From the NCBI RefSeq assembly GCF_000214595.1, contig NZ_AFIG01000001.1, positions 1-64,000 on the forward strand: a DNA stretch of 64,000 nucleotides, written 5' to 3'. Under the pieces are notes generated by a model, which ran no database searches, was not told the origin of the DNA, and saw only the letters and a list, made by a program, of their open reading frames with translations. Origin of the DNA: Methylophaga thalassica MP (GTDB taxonomy: Bacteria; Pseudomonadota; Gammaproteobacteria; Nitrosococcales; Methylophagaceae). A program made the position numbers and the translations under genes. Below, piece after piece: positions 17,521-28,911 of this stretch. The number at the start of each line of letters is the position of its first letter. Within the stretch, counting starts at the first letter, position 1.

Positions 17521-20500
17521 TTACTCCTTAGCCTTTGAAGCAGGTGCACGCCCCCCTTTTGCAATACCGACCAGTACCAATAACATCACCAGACCTAATA
17601 TCACATACAGCCAGAAACGTTGTTGCTGGTTTTGTTCTAGCTGTTGTTCCTCAGATGAATTTGTTTGTTGTTGCTCAGCCTGAGTCGCTGTTTGTTCAGT
17701 GACCTCGGCAATATGGCTTGGTGCATTAGGCAAATCCGCTTCTGGCATTTTTGCTGCGTTTAACACCTCAGCTAATTGCTGCTGGTGATTTGCATCTAAA
17801 TAATCGTTTAACCAGACATACATCGGATGTGACGGCGTGGTATGACCACTTCCCGGCAGACCATTTGCTGCAACTAAATCGGTAAACTGCTGTGCCAGAT
17901 CTTGTAAGGTCGACTCATCTGCCTGCCAAAAGCCTTTATATGCTGCAACCAGCATAATCGCGAGCATATTGCTTTTCACATGCACATTGTGATCTTGTTC
18001 AAGGAACTCATCTAAGCCGAGATCCAGACCATCATCGACATACACGCGTTTGACTTCATCCCATACCCAGCTTTTCACAATACCGGGATTGGTTACCTGC
18101 CAGCCCCATAGATACTCTAAAAACTCACTGCCCATGGTGCGCGCGCCAGCATAACCTTCATTCATCAGAGGTTTCAGCCACTGAGGATTCAAGTAGCGGC
18201 CTCGTAATTCGCTCAACAACACACTTTGTAAGGGATCGACCCGTAAATCACTACTATCACTATGTGCCAGAATATAATTATTCGGTGCCTGACCACGGCT
18301 GGTCTCAATGGCTAAACTCAGTCCACCCAAATAATCAAAGGCATCATTGTTATCCATGACGCCATACAGATTACTGCCTCGCCCCAAATAGGTTTGGCCG
18401 ACATGTTTTAACCGCTGTTGAAACAGGGCCTGCTGTGCCTCGCCGTCCAGCTCTGCGCCATAAGCATGGCCCATGCGATGAATATACGTTTCCGCGACTT
18501 GTTCACGATTTTCCCAAGCACCTGAACGCTCCACCAAACGATTCACTCCCGCGCCATATGCGCCGGGAGGTGCGCCAAAAATACGGTAACTTGCTGTCAG
18601 CCCGGCTTCTTGTTGAGATATACCGGCTCGTAATGCCGCACTGGCATCAGCTACCCAACGAGCCGCCACTTGGTTCTGCTCTAAAGATTCAAACCCCGGC
18701 TTTTCTTTTATCTGCAAACGTTCCAAGGCGGCATCTAAAGATAATGTCAGCGCTGGATAATCACGGCGAATCAGCCCCGAAGAGGCATCTAAAGCCATTA
18801 AGACTGCTTGCTCCAACCACACTAACTGCGAACCATACAAATCACGAAATAAACCCGATGTGGTCAGTAACATATCCCGGCGGATACGCGGCGGATTTGA
18901 ACTAAAGTCTGCTGAGGTCAGCTCTAACCGCTCCAATCCGCTAAAAATCCCACGGCTATTCCAGGTCGGTTTCACACCTAACATATCGTAAGCAAAGGCA
19001 ATCATCGCACCTTCATCACGCACCACATCCGAGGCCCATAACACTAAAGCATCACTGTCCTGTTTAGCATTGGCTGGCGACTCAGCACGGGCTTTTTCTG
19101 CTAAAGCAATGCCAACTTTGTAGCCTAATCTGGATGGAATCAAGCTATCATCTAAGGCATAGAAATTACGCCCCGTAGGTAAAGCCGATGGTGTGCGAAT
19201 CGGATCATTGCCTTTACCGGGCTCGACAAAATGGCCATTCAGAGCAGCCAGTAAAGCCGACATTTCTGCCGCCGGAGATTTGCGTAACAGTGGCTCCCAA
19301 TTCTCCGTGGTTTGTTTGCCATTATTCATCGACGTCAGCATGGTTTGAATCGCTTTTTCAGACCAATCACGACCAAACACATGCAAACCTAACGGCATGA
19401 AATCTTCTTGCAGTGTGGTCAGGTAATGCCCGATTTCATGCACTAATAAATCATCATCTACCTGTTCAAATGAACTTAAGCCACGCACTTCCAATTCAGC
19501 TGACATATTGGCTGTCAGCTCATCTTCCAAATTCAACTCGGTAACCAAACGTTTCATTTCATCAATTGCACGGTCGCGCATTGCGCTGGCATTCACCGGT
19601 GCCGACTCATAACTTTCAACTACCTGACGAAGCGCCAATAATTGGTCATACAGTTCCGTGCTAGCCAGTGGCGGAGTAAGGTGATCAATCATTACAGCCA
19701 AACCACGGCGTTTCGCCTGAATGCCCTCGCCAACCCCGTCTACAATGTATGGATAAATACTGGGTAAATCAGCCAAAATCGCCTGCGGATAATCATTTTC
19801 CGCCATCCCCACACGATGTCGCGGTAGAAACTCGTAAGTGGAATGTCGGCCTAAATGCACTAAGGCATCGGCATGAAACTCATTTCTCAGCCATTGGTAA
19901 AAGGCCATATACTGATGTGGCGGTGGGAAGGATAAGTTCGCATGCAATAACTCCTCATTCAGCTCCCAGCCTCTTGGCGGTTGCGGTCCAACAAAAATAT
20001 TGCCAAATTGAATACCGGGAATCAGGATTTTATGGTCATATACCATTACATTACCCGGTGCTTCTCCCCAGCCTCGTACACCTTCAATCCACTGCTGACT
20101 AATCGCCGTAATTAATTGCTCAGCCTGCTGCCAATCCATCTCGTCTGAACGTTGCTGATAAAGGATCTGGAGCTGAGTGAGTAATTGCAAAACACGATCC
20201 CGACCAGCATGCTCTGCCCCATCCACCACATGGCGGATATCTTCCATCACTCTGGCTAATAAGTGTTTTGCAATACTGGGATCTTTTAACGCTTTCGCTT
20301 GTTTTAAATTGGCGTGCAATAAACCCAGCGGTCCATTGACCATTTCCTGCTGTAATGACTCCGGTAAGGTATGAAACCAGGACAGATAAGTTTGGCTATC
20401 AACAGTATTTACGACGGATGACATGGCGGCCAGTGCTTCATGATCTTCTGGCAGGTTCACACCACGCTGCTGTAATAAGTCTAATAACTCCGCTGATGTT

Positions 20501-21852
20501 TTTGGCAGTTCACCCGTGTTGTAGCCACTATTGTTGAGTGAATGCAAAATATCGAATAAAGACTCCACCACATTTAAATTATCCGCCCCGATATTGTGAC
20601 GGCCCGGCGGATGGTTGTAATAAATGATGGCGACTTTTTTATCCTGATTCGCTTTATTCTGCAATTGTTGCCAGCGTTTTAGACGCTGTGACAATAAGCT
20701 CACTTGTGAAGCAACTGGCTCAGAAAAAGCGAGTCTGGCACCGGTGAGCTTATCGACCTCAGCAGGTGTCATCGTCGCGACGACCATTGGTTGAGAAAGC
20801 CCCTGCAACTCAGGCATAGCGACCCGGTAATGCACCGAATCCCAGCTAATCCCGGCTTCAGACAGTTCCCACTCAGCACGGGTGCTGTCACTTAAACGCA
20901 TCGCTTTGATAACTGGCACATCCAGTTCTTTTAACTCATCGGTGACCGCTTGCCGATGTTCAGAGCCACCTATTACAAAGTCTTGTAATGATACTATCGA
21001 GCTGATCTGTGATTTATGTTCTGTCAGTAGCTTAATCGCAGATAAACTGGCATCCCCCCAGGCAGTAAGCACTGACACACACCCGGTCTTTTCATCAGCT
21101 ACGTTTTCGCAAACCGCATCCAGCAAAGCCTTTTCTCCGGGTCGTTCCCCGGTTTCATAATCGAGCAATACTACCCACGAAGATTTTGCTGAAAACTCAA
21201 ACTGCTCTGGTAAGGTGATTTTACCTTGATGATAAAGTCTGAGCTGTGCAGCTAATTGCGGACGCTGAATCGTATCTTCATGTCGAACGATATGATGCAG
21301 ATGATTAATTAAACCCTGCATATTTTCACTGTTTCTTCCTAACCAGAAGAAGCGCGTGATCAGCCAGGCTTGCTGTTCAGGATGTTGCTGTAATAGCGAT
21401 GCCATCCATTGTTCAGTTGATAAGCTGGGATCAGGATGTTGCATCAACTTATCAGGCGGCCCGGCTAATAATGCTTTGCCATCAAGACTTGAGGCCATCA
21501 CCAGACGTTGATCACTATGCAAAGCAATAAGATTGTTTAACAAACCTTTTTTGCTATATTCCACCAGTTGATTGGCGGTTTCGCCAAACACACCGCCAGC
21601 AAACACTAAATCTGACTGCTGCAATAACTGTGATTGCTTTTGTGTGGATAAATCTTGCCACTGCTCTGTTGTACGTATTTGTACAGAGACGGGCTGTTGC
21701 GATGTGTCTTTTAAAAATTCATGTGCACCTGATACCACTTCCGGTACATTCCTTGGCGTCACAATCAGTAAGAGTTGCTCAGCGAATGCTGATGCAGAGA
21801 AAAGAAACAGGACTAAACAGAGAACAATTCGGTTATACACAGCGCTTTCCAT
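17521..21852 (-). CDS. Periplasmic membrane-anchored CobN-like protein
   Basis: A very large (1443-residue) protein of the CobN/ChlH class, normally the large subunit of cobaltochelatase or magnesium chelatase. Unlike cytoplasmic CobN it begins with a signal peptide (ending FSASAFAEQ) and ends with a Gln-rich stretch, one hydrophobic helix (WLYVILGLVMLLVLVGIA) and a basic tail, so the bulk should be periplasmic. Family motifs include YYNHPPGRHNIGADNLNV, GNVMVYDHKILIPGIQFGN and HLGRHSTYEFLPRHRVG. No CobS/CobT ATPase partner is nearby. Start 21852 is chosen for the signal peptide; a GTG at 21897 is also open. A cobalamin riboswitch precedes it. Confidence 0.88.
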   Translation of the reverse strand: MESAVYNRIVLCLVLFLFSASAFAEQLLLIVTPRNVPEVVSGAHEFLKDTSQQPVSVQIRTTEQWQDLSTQKQSQLLQQSDLVFAGGVFGETANQLVEYSKKGLLNNLIALHSDQRLVMASSLDGKALLAGPPDKLMQHPDPSLSTEQWMASLLQQHPEQQAWLITRFFWLGRNSENMQGLINHLHHIVRHEDTIQRPQLAAQLRLYHQGKITLPEQFEFSAKSSWVVLLDYETGERPGEKALLDAVCENVADEKTGCVSVLTAWGDASLSAIKLLTEHKSQISSIVSLQDFVIGGSEHRQAVTDELKELDVPVIKAMRLSDSTRAEWELSEAGISWDSVHYRVAMPELQGLSQPMVVATMTPAEVDKLTGARLAFSEPVASQVSLLSQRLKRWQQLQNKANQDKKVAIIYYNHPPGRHNIGADNLNVVESLFDILHSLNNSGYNTGELPKTSAELLDLLQQRGVNLPEDHEALAAMSSVVNTVDSQTYLSWFHTLPESLQQEMVNGPLGLLHANLKQAKALKDPSIAKHLLARVMEDIRHVVDGAEHAGRDRVLQLLTQLQILYQQRSDEMDWQQAEQLITAISQQWIEGVRGWGEAPGNVMVYDHKILIPGIQFGNIFVGPQPPRGWELNEELLHANLSFPPPHQYMAFYQWLRNEFHADALVHLGRHSTYEFLPRHRVGMAENDYPQAILADLPSIYPYIVDGVGEGIQAKRRGLAVMIDHLTPPLASTELYDQLLALRQVVESYESAPVNASAMRDRAIDEMKRLVTELNLEDELTANMSAELEVRGLSSFEQVDDDLLVHEIGHYLTTLQEDFMPLGLHVFGRDWSEKAIQTMLTSMNNGKQTTENWEPLLRKSPAAEMSALLAALNGHFVEPGKGNDPIRTPSALPTGRNFYALDDSLIPSRLGYKVGIALAEKARAESPANAKQDSDALVLWASDVVRDEGAMIAFAYDMLGVKPTWNSRGIFSGLERLELTSADFSSNPPRIRRDMLLTTSGLFRDLYGSQLVWLEQAVLMALDASSGLIRRDYPALTLSLDAALERLQIKEKPGFESLEQNQVAARWVADASAALRAGISQQEAGLTASYRIFGAPPGAYGAGVNRLVERSGAWENREQVAETYIHRMGHAYGAELDGEAQQALFQQRLKHVGQTYLGRGSNLYGVMDNNDAFDYLGGLSLAIETSRGQAPNNYILAHSDSSDLRVDPLQSVLLSELRGRYLNPQWLKPLMNEGYAGARTMGSEFLEYLWGWQVTNPGIVKSWVWDEVKRVYVDDGLDLGLDEFLEQDHNVHVKSNMLAIMLVAAYKGFWQADESTLQDLAQQFTDLVAANGLPGSGHTTPSHPMYVWLNDYLDANHQQQLAEVLNAAKMPEADLPNAPSHIAEVTEQTATQAEQQQTNSSEEQQLEQNQQQRFWLYVILGLVMLLVLVGIAKGGRAPASKAKE

Positions 21853-21979
21853 CAATATATAAAAACACTGAGCTATCAAACCATGTCGGAAAACCACACA
21901 CCGCTTAACAACTCAAAGATGATTCGCCATTAAACGGTTTCCCGCTCCAACTGCACACCCCGGCCATCGGATAACAACG

Positions 21980-22155
21980 TTTTTATGGCAGATATCCTGG
22001 CTCACGCTTCATCACTCCCGACTCACCTTCCCGAAATCGACTAATTTCAGTGGTTTTACATCATCGTTGTCGGAAACTTCACGTATACAGTTGCGGGGAC
22101 AGCTTCGGTTAAGAATTCCCTTTTAACTCTGGTAAGAGACCATAAAGACCTGAAT
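21980..22155 (-). promoter_or_regulatory. Cobalamin riboswitch upstream of the cobN-like operon
   Basis: Read on the minus strand, the leader holds conserved cobalamin-riboswitch elements in order: a GGGAA box, GCTGTCCCCGCAACTGT, a CACTGAAATT/GGGAAGG segment, and near the 3' end GAGCCAGGATATCTGCC. Class is clear by motif, exact ends are estimated. It lies about 130 bases upstream of the cobN-like start, so this operon should be shut off when B12 is plentiful. Confidence 0.9.
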
Positions 22156-22159
22156 TATA
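22154..22159 (-). promoter_or_regulatory. -10 element of the riboswitch transcript
   Basis: A perfect TATAAT on the minus strand just upstream of the riboswitch 5' end. No good -35 match was found at the expected distance, so the promoter is only partly supported. Confidence 0.5.
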
Positions 22160-22341
22160 CGTACATCGCTTAATAACAACCACGGTTTGGTGACGCATAC
22201 AAAATCGCACACAATATTCATGCGCCAACTAAAGCTAGACAGTCAAAATAGCGATGGCTAATATCCCACAGAGACGCCATGTTTAATCGAGTGGCTCTGC
22301 TCCCTAATTTTCAGCGAAAAAATAACAAGAGGAATAAAAGG

Positions 22342-22797
22342 ATGTTGAAAGAATTCAAAGAATTTGCAATGCGTGGCAATGTGTTAGACATGGCTGTGGG
22401 TATTATTATCGGTGGTGCGTTTGGCACGATTGTCAAAAGTCTGGTTGCTGACGTTATCATGCCACCTATCGGCCTGTTACTCGGAGGTGTCGACTTTTCA
22501 GACTTATTCGTTACCTTGAAAGAAGGAACTGTAGCGGGACCATATGCCACCCTCGCTAATGCTCAAGAAGCCGGCGCCGTGGTGATCAGTTATGGTGTCT
22601 TTATTAATGCGGTGATTAGCTTTCTGATCGTGGCTTTTGCTGTGTTCTTATTAATCCGCTCAGTCAATAAACTTCAACGTGAAAAAGAAGCTGAGCCAGC
22701 ACCGACAGAAGCTACTAATAAAGAATGTCCAAAATGTTTTTCAACCATTCTAGTCAAAGCAACCCGTTGCCCGCATTGCACATCTGAAATTGCCTAA
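22342..22797 (+). CDS. mscL: Large-conductance mechanosensitive channel MscL
   Basis: Osmotic emergency valve of the inner membrane. ATG 22342 ([20 protein letters not shown]) follows an AAAAGG site, giving 151 residues. TM1 is at about 16-45 and TM2 at about 75-100, with the amphipathic N-terminal helix typical of the family. The C-terminus carries two CPxC pairs ([10 protein letters not shown] and [10 protein letters not shown]), a zinc-ribbon-like tail absent from E. coli MscL. It converges on groEL across a shared terminator. Confidence 0.95.
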   Translation: MLKEFKEFAMRGNVLDMAVGIIIGGAFGTIVKSLVADVIMPPIGLLLGGVDFSDLFVTLKEGTVAGPYATLANAQEAGAVVISYGVFINAVISFLIVAFAVFLLIRSVNKLQREKEAEPAPTEATNKECPKCFSTILVKATRCPHCTSEIA

Positions 22798-22798
22798 A

Positions 22799-22834
22799 CA
22801 AAAAAGCCCCGACCAAATGGCCGGGGCTTTTTTT
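22799..22834. terminator. Bidirectional terminator between mscL and groEL
   Basis: A GC-rich hairpin (AAAAAGCCCCG pairing with CGGGGCTTTTT) flanked by A and T runs, lying between two convergent genes. It can terminate transcription from either side. Confidence 0.88.
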
Positions 22835-22856
22835 AGCTTTAGAGGCTGAGGGATGA

Positions 22857-24515
<1,659 letters not shown>

Positions 24516-24541
24516 TTAAAAAAAGCAAATGAGTCCAGGGA

Positions 24542-24832
24542 TTAGCCTTCGATAACAGCAACGATGTCATCTTCACGCATGACTAACAGTTCTTCACCGT
24601 CAACCTTAACTTCAGTACCGGCATATTTGCCAAACAGTACTTTGTCACCCACTTTTACCGCCAAAGGGCGAACTTCGCCTGAATCTGTAACCTTGCCATC
24701 ACCAGCAGCGAGAATTTCACCACGAGATGGTTTTTCTGCGGCGTTATCAGGGATAACGATACCGCCAGCGCTCATTGTTTCTTCTTCCATGCGACGAACA
24801 ATCACACGATCATGAAGGGGACGAAGATTCAT
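24542..24832 (-). CDS. groS: Co-chaperonin GroES
   Basis: The 96-residue lid of the GroEL cage. It starts [18 protein letters not shown], has the mobile loop around [12 protein letters not shown] and ends [13 protein letters not shown]. Family length is exact. A GGAGG-like site precedes the start. It is the first gene of the operon. Confidence 0.99.
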   Translation of the reverse strand: MNLRPLHDRVIVRRMEEETMSAGGIVIPDNAAEKPSRGEILAAGDGKVTDSGEVRPLAVKVGDKVLFGKYAGTEVKVDGEELLVMREDDIVAVIEG

Positions 24833-24890
24833 CTGTATTTCCTCCGAAAAATGTCTATTTAATGACTAACTTAAATTGTAGGGAACTCAT

Positions 24891-24919
24891 ACAATGGGGT
24901 TACAAAACCTGCTTTCAAG
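24891..24919 (-). promoter_or_regulatory. Sigma-32-type heat-shock promoter of groESL
   Basis: Minus strand reads CTTGAAA (24913-24919), a 13-base spacer, then CCCCATTGT (24891-24899). This fits the RpoH consensus CTTGAAA-N11-16-CCCCATnT. It lies about 60 bases upstream of groES. No CIRCE inverted repeat was seen. Confidence 0.85.
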
Positions 24920-24947
24920 GGGACTAAGCAAAAAAATTTAAATTTTT

Positions 24948-25421
24948 TTATCGAAGATGATGTTTGTCATCGTCATCGACCACTTCCCCATCAATTACAT
25001 CACCTTCACGATAATCAGATCGGTAACGTTGTTGTGAAAAAGCACCACTTCGATTTTGTGTGTACAAAATACGACGGTTCTTTGCCATATGCTTAATCAC
25101 AAGCCTTCTTATATTAGGTATCAACAATAGAAAACCCAAAGTATCCGTGACGAATCCGGGGGTTAACAACATCGCCCCGGCGATGACCAGGCAGACACCT
25201 TCTAACATCTCCGTAGCAGGAATTTGCCCGCTTGCCAGCGACTGCTGTGCTCTTTGTAAGGTCTGAAAACCTTGCAAACGTAAAAGAAATGCACCTAATA
25301 CGGCTGTCGCCACCACCAGAAAAATGGTCGGCAATGCACCAATAACATCGCCAACCTGAATCAAAACATAGATTTCAACGATGGGAATAATTAAAAACAG
25401 GAGAAATAAAAATCGAAACAT
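24948..25421 (-). CDS. fxsA: FxsA-family inner membrane protein
   Basis: Protein of 157 residues with three or four membrane helices (about 2-20, 25-45, 75-100) and a hydrophilic acidic C-terminus (DVIDGEVVDDDDKHH). The family (E. coli FxsA/YtxA) relieves exclusion of phage T7 by the F plasmid when overproduced; its normal role is unclear. Location next to groESL is widely conserved. The start MFRFLFLLFLIIPIVEIYVL is typical. Confidence 0.92.
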   Translation of the reverse strand: MFRFLFLLFLIIPIVEIYVLIQVGDVIGALPTIFLVVATAVLGAFLLRLQGFQTLQRAQQSLASGQIPATEMLEGVCLVIAGAMLLTPGFVTDTLGFLLLIPNIRRLVIKHMAKNRRILYTQNRSGAFSQQRYRSDYREGDVIDGEVVDDDDKHHLR

Positions 25422-25530
25422 AAGACGTCCATCGTAATAGTTATAACTATGGATATTGGTGCGACTTTGCTGATTTCAAGCCCTGATCGTAAATGTCGCC
25501 TAAATACAACAAAAATCAGGATTTGTATCA

Positions 25531-25549
25531 CTGTCACAAAACTGTAACG
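25531..25549 (+). promoter_or_regulatory. Pho box upstream of the porin gene
   Basis: CTGTCACAAAACTGTAACG matches the two direct CTGTMAY half-sites, 11-bp phased, of a PhoB-binding box. It lies about 90 bases before the start of a phosphate-selective-type porin, which fits induction under phosphate starvation. Confidence 0.8.
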
Positions 25550-25639
25550 TTTCCTTCATCATGCTGAAACAATACAGGCATAAGGTGTGCGGGACTTCGG
25601 CTCTTACCGAATTGATAAACCAACCTAGAGGATAGTCCC

Positions 25640-27001
25640 TTGAAATTGAAAACTACATCTTTATTAATTGCCGGTACCTTGTTTGGTGCAGCAATGTTGC
25701 CTGCACAGGCAAACAACGAAGCGATGGCTGACCTGTTAAAAGTCCTTCGTGACAAAGGCACCATCAGTGCTGAAGACTACAACATGTTGAAAAATGCTGC
25801 AGCTGCTGATCAAGAAAAAACTGAAGCGGCTCAAGCTGAAGTGAAAAAGCAAGTTGAAGAAGCAACAGCGAACATGCCTGTTATCGAAACTGACGGTAAA
25901 TTAGTTATTGCTGACCGTGAAGGTAACTGGGAATTCCAACCTATCGGCCGTGTTATGTGGGATGCGATTGACACTGACGAAGATGATTCAGGTGCGGAAG
26001 ATTTCCACGGTACTGAATTACGTCGTGCACGTTTAGGTTTTGAAGGTTCCATCTATGACTGGGGCTACAAATTTGAAGCAGACTTCGCTACCGGTGGTAA
26101 TAGTGGTAGTGACTCTGAAGTATCGATCAAAGATGCATTCATCAGCTACGGAAACAAATTCAACGATTTAGCCTATGACGTGAAATTAGGTCAATCTCAT
26201 ATCGCTTACGGCTTAAACACAAAAATCAGCTCTAAATACATGACATTCATGGATCGCCCATGGTTTGCTGATAGCACCGTATCTCCTGCACGTGAAAGCG
26301 GTGCTGTTTTTTCATTAGCTGAAAAAGATTACAGATGGTTAGTGTCAGCTGGCCTAACTAACGGTGAAATTGAAGGTGGCTCAACAGACAGTAACGGTAG
26401 CACATTCTCAGCACGTGCTTCTTTCGTTCCTTACATGCAAGATAAAAATCACCTGATTCAAGTTGGTCTGGGTTATTTAACCAAGGGCGGCGGTGATGAC
26501 TTCCGTTTCAGACAACGTCTTGTCAGTCATAAAGATGCTACACGTCATTTAGACACATCAACTTTTGAAATTGATGGTGCAGATGCTTACACAGTAGACG
26601 CCATGGGCGTATTTGGTTCATTCCATGCAATGGCTGAATACAACGACTTTACTGCAGAACGCACAGCTGGTTCTGATGTGGATATTACTGGCTACGCTGT
26701 TGAAGCTGGTTACTTCTTAACAGGCGAATCATTGAAATGGAAAAAAGGTTTTACCTCAGGTATTTCACCTAATTCTTCTGCAGGTGCATGGCAAATTGCA
26801 GCACGTTTCGAAACACTGGAGATTGATGACTCAGCTAATAGCGACGAAGCTGACAAATGGACTGTTGGTCTTAACTACTATCCGACAAAAAACACTCGTT
26901 TAATGTTGAACTATGACAAAGTTACTGACCTGAAAGTTGATGGCTCAAGCGTAAATTACGAACCATCTGCACTTAAATTCCGTGCACAAGCTTACTGGTA
27001 G
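25640..27001 (+). CDS. Phosphate-selective porin (OprP/OprO family)
   Basis: Outer-membrane porin of 453 residues. It has a signal peptide (AAMLPAQANN), a short N-terminal coiled-coil region, then repeated amphipathic beta strands ending in an aromatic strand LKFRAQAYW. Family features include ELRRARLGFEGSIYDWGYKFEADF and VKLGQSHIAYG. The start is TTG 25640, supported by GAGGA 7 bases upstream and the signal peptide. The Pho box supports a phosphate or polyphosphate uptake role. An intrinsic terminator follows. Confidence 0.88.
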   Translation: MKLKTTSLLIAGTLFGAAMLPAQANNEAMADLLKVLRDKGTISAEDYNMLKNAAAADQEKTEAAQAEVKKQVEEATANMPVIETDGKLVIADREGNWEFQPIGRVMWDAIDTDEDDSGAEDFHGTELRRARLGFEGSIYDWGYKFEADFATGGNSGSDSEVSIKDAFISYGNKFNDLAYDVKLGQSHIAYGLNTKISSKYMTFMDRPWFADSTVSPARESGAVFSLAEKDYRWLVSAGLTNGEIEGGSTDSNGSTFSARASFVPYMQDKNHLIQVGLGYLTKGGGDDFRFRQRLVSHKDATRHLDTSTFEIDGADAYTVDAMGVFGSFHAMAEYNDFTAERTAGSDVDITGYAVEAGYFLTGESLKWKKGFTSGISPNSSAGAWQIAARFETLEIDDSANSDEADKWTVGLNYYPTKNTRLMLNYDKVTDLKVDGSSVNYEPSALKFRAQAYW

Positions 27002-27025
27002 GCCTTACCTCTGGAAAGCACTGAT

Positions 27026-27056
27026 AAAAGCCTCACCCCAGGGTGGGGCTTTTTTC
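27026..27056 (+). terminator. Intrinsic terminator after the porin gene
   Basis: A hairpin of AAGCCTCACCC pairing with GGGTGGGGCTT followed by a T run, 25 bases past the porin stop. Confidence 0.8.
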
Positions 27057-27090
27057 TGATTAGGAGATATTAGCAAGAGAAGATAAGACG

Positions 27091-28356
27091 ATGACACAAG
27101 AAGAATTACACCACTATCACTCATTACAGGAAATTCTCAGTCATGGACGTCTGACAGCTCTGTTTCAACCCATTATATCTCTACACAACCAACAGATTTT
27201 TGGTTATGAGGCTTTGATAAGAGGCCCTTCGGATGGCCCTCTTCATTCACCTCTAACCTTATTTGATACAGCCCTTAAACATGATTGTTTGGCTGAATTG
27301 GATTTACTTTGTCGAGAAACTGCCATCAAACGCTATGGCCAACTCGGTCTCAAAGAAAAACTTTTCATCAATACGACCCCGGTCGCCATTTTAAATAGTG
27401 ATTACCCACACGGCTTAACACTGCAATATGTTGAAGAAGCGGGGCTATCAGCACAGCAAGTCATTATTGAATTAACAGAACAATATCCAATTGATGATTA
27501 TGAATTAATGCGAGCGGCCACTGAACACTATCGTGATATGGGTTTTTCTATTGCCATAGATGATTTAGGTGCCGGCTATTCCGGTTTACGTACCTGGTCT
27601 GAACTGAAACCTGACTTCGTTAAACTGGATCGTCACTTTATGCAAAATATCCATGAAGACAGGCAGAAACGTCAATTCGTACAATCAATGATAGATATTG
27701 CCCAGAGTATTGGCTGTCAGGTCATTGGTGAAGGCATTGAAGTACGGCAGGAATATATCACGGCCCAAAGTCTGGATATGCGTTTTGTGCAAGGCTATTA
27801 CTTTGGCAGACCCAATCGCAATCCACAAAAAGAACTCGATGCCAGCCTGTTTGCACAGCGTAAAGAAACGGCCATGCAACGGACTGGTCGCCCCAGAGCC
27901 AACACATTAGTTAGCAGTCTGCTTACAGAATTAGACCCTGTCAGACATAACGATACGATAGATCGAATCTCTGAACGCTTCCAAAAGGCGCTCAAACTTA
28001 ACGCCCTTCCGGTAATCGATGATAATAATCGCGTGGTCGGTATCGTTTGGCGTGATGATTTTATGACTATGTATGCGAGCCGTTTTGGTCGCGAACTCTA
28101 TGGTAGAAAACCGATTAAAGATTTTATGGATAAAAATCCCATCGTTGTTGAAACTGAGTTGCCACTGAAAAAGCTCAGTTATCAAATCACCAGTCAGGAA
28201 GCACATCATCAGCACAGCGCGTTCGTCATTACTGAGCAAGGCCGCTATCGCGGTGTAGGAAGTTTAATGGACTTGCTACGTCAGATTACCGATATGCAAA
28301 TCACCATGGCTCGCCATGCTAACCCACTAAGTGGTCTGCGGGAAATGTCCCATTAA
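27091..28356 (+). pseudogene. EAL-CBS portion of a frameshifted c-di-GMP protein
   Basis: This 421-residue reading frame has an N-terminal EAL domain (about 10-250) with YEALIRG, IDDLGAGYSGL and GEGIE motifs, so phosphodiesterase residues look intact. A pair of CBS motifs (about 280-400) follows. The frame breaks at about 28339 where a single base seems lost in a run of C/G; the natural continuation (GNVPLSEH) and a GGDEF-like domain run on in the next frame to 28904. It may still make an active EAL-CBS protein. It could also be a sequencing error. Confidence 0.75.
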
Positions 28357-28904
28357 GTGAGCATACCCGTGAGATTATTGAGCAAAGCCGTGACGCCACT
28401 GTCTGTTATTTCGATCTGGATAATTTCAAACCCTACAATGATATTTATGGTTATGGCAAAGGCGATAAAGTCATCAGCCTGACCGCCAAAACATTAACGG
28501 AACACGTCGATCAGGACATCGATTTTGTCGGTCATGTTGGCGGTGATGATTTTATTATCTTGTTTGAAAGCAAGGACTGGCAGGAACGCTGTCAGCAAAT
28601 TTTGCATGCGTTCGAGACGCTTTACCCACAACTGTATAACTTAAGGCATCTTCAACAAGCAGGAATCAACGCAGTTGATCGGCATGGCAATGAAACATTC
28701 TATCCACTGCTTAGCTTATCTATCGGCGCGGTAAGAATTTTAGACTTTGCGAATATAAAAGCAGAAATTGATCTGACCGAATACGCCAGTAAAGCAAAAT
28801 CAATGGCTAAACGGCTTACGGGTAACAGTCTGTATCAGCTCAAGCCAGCGAATGAGAACGAGGTTATCCAAAAGCCCCGTATACGTTTAGTCACCGAACA
28901 ATAG
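28341..28904 (+). pseudogene. GGDEF-like 3' part of the frameshifted gene
   Basis: In the frame starting 28341 the codons read GNVPLSEHTREIIEQSRD, then YFDLDNFKPYNDIYGYGKGD and GHVGGDDFIILF, a GGDEF domain whose signature reads GGDDF. It continues to a stop at 28904. It has no start codon of its own near the break. Joined with 27091-28340, it would be a full EAL-CBS-GGDEF protein. An ATG at 28560 would give only a truncated domain. Confidence 0.78.
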
Positions 28905-28911
28905 CAGCCTG

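Noticed and set aside
18435-18905. Plus-strand 156-codon frame inside the cobN-like gene
   Set aside because: Antisense to a clear long gene, with no ribosome site or recognisable domain.
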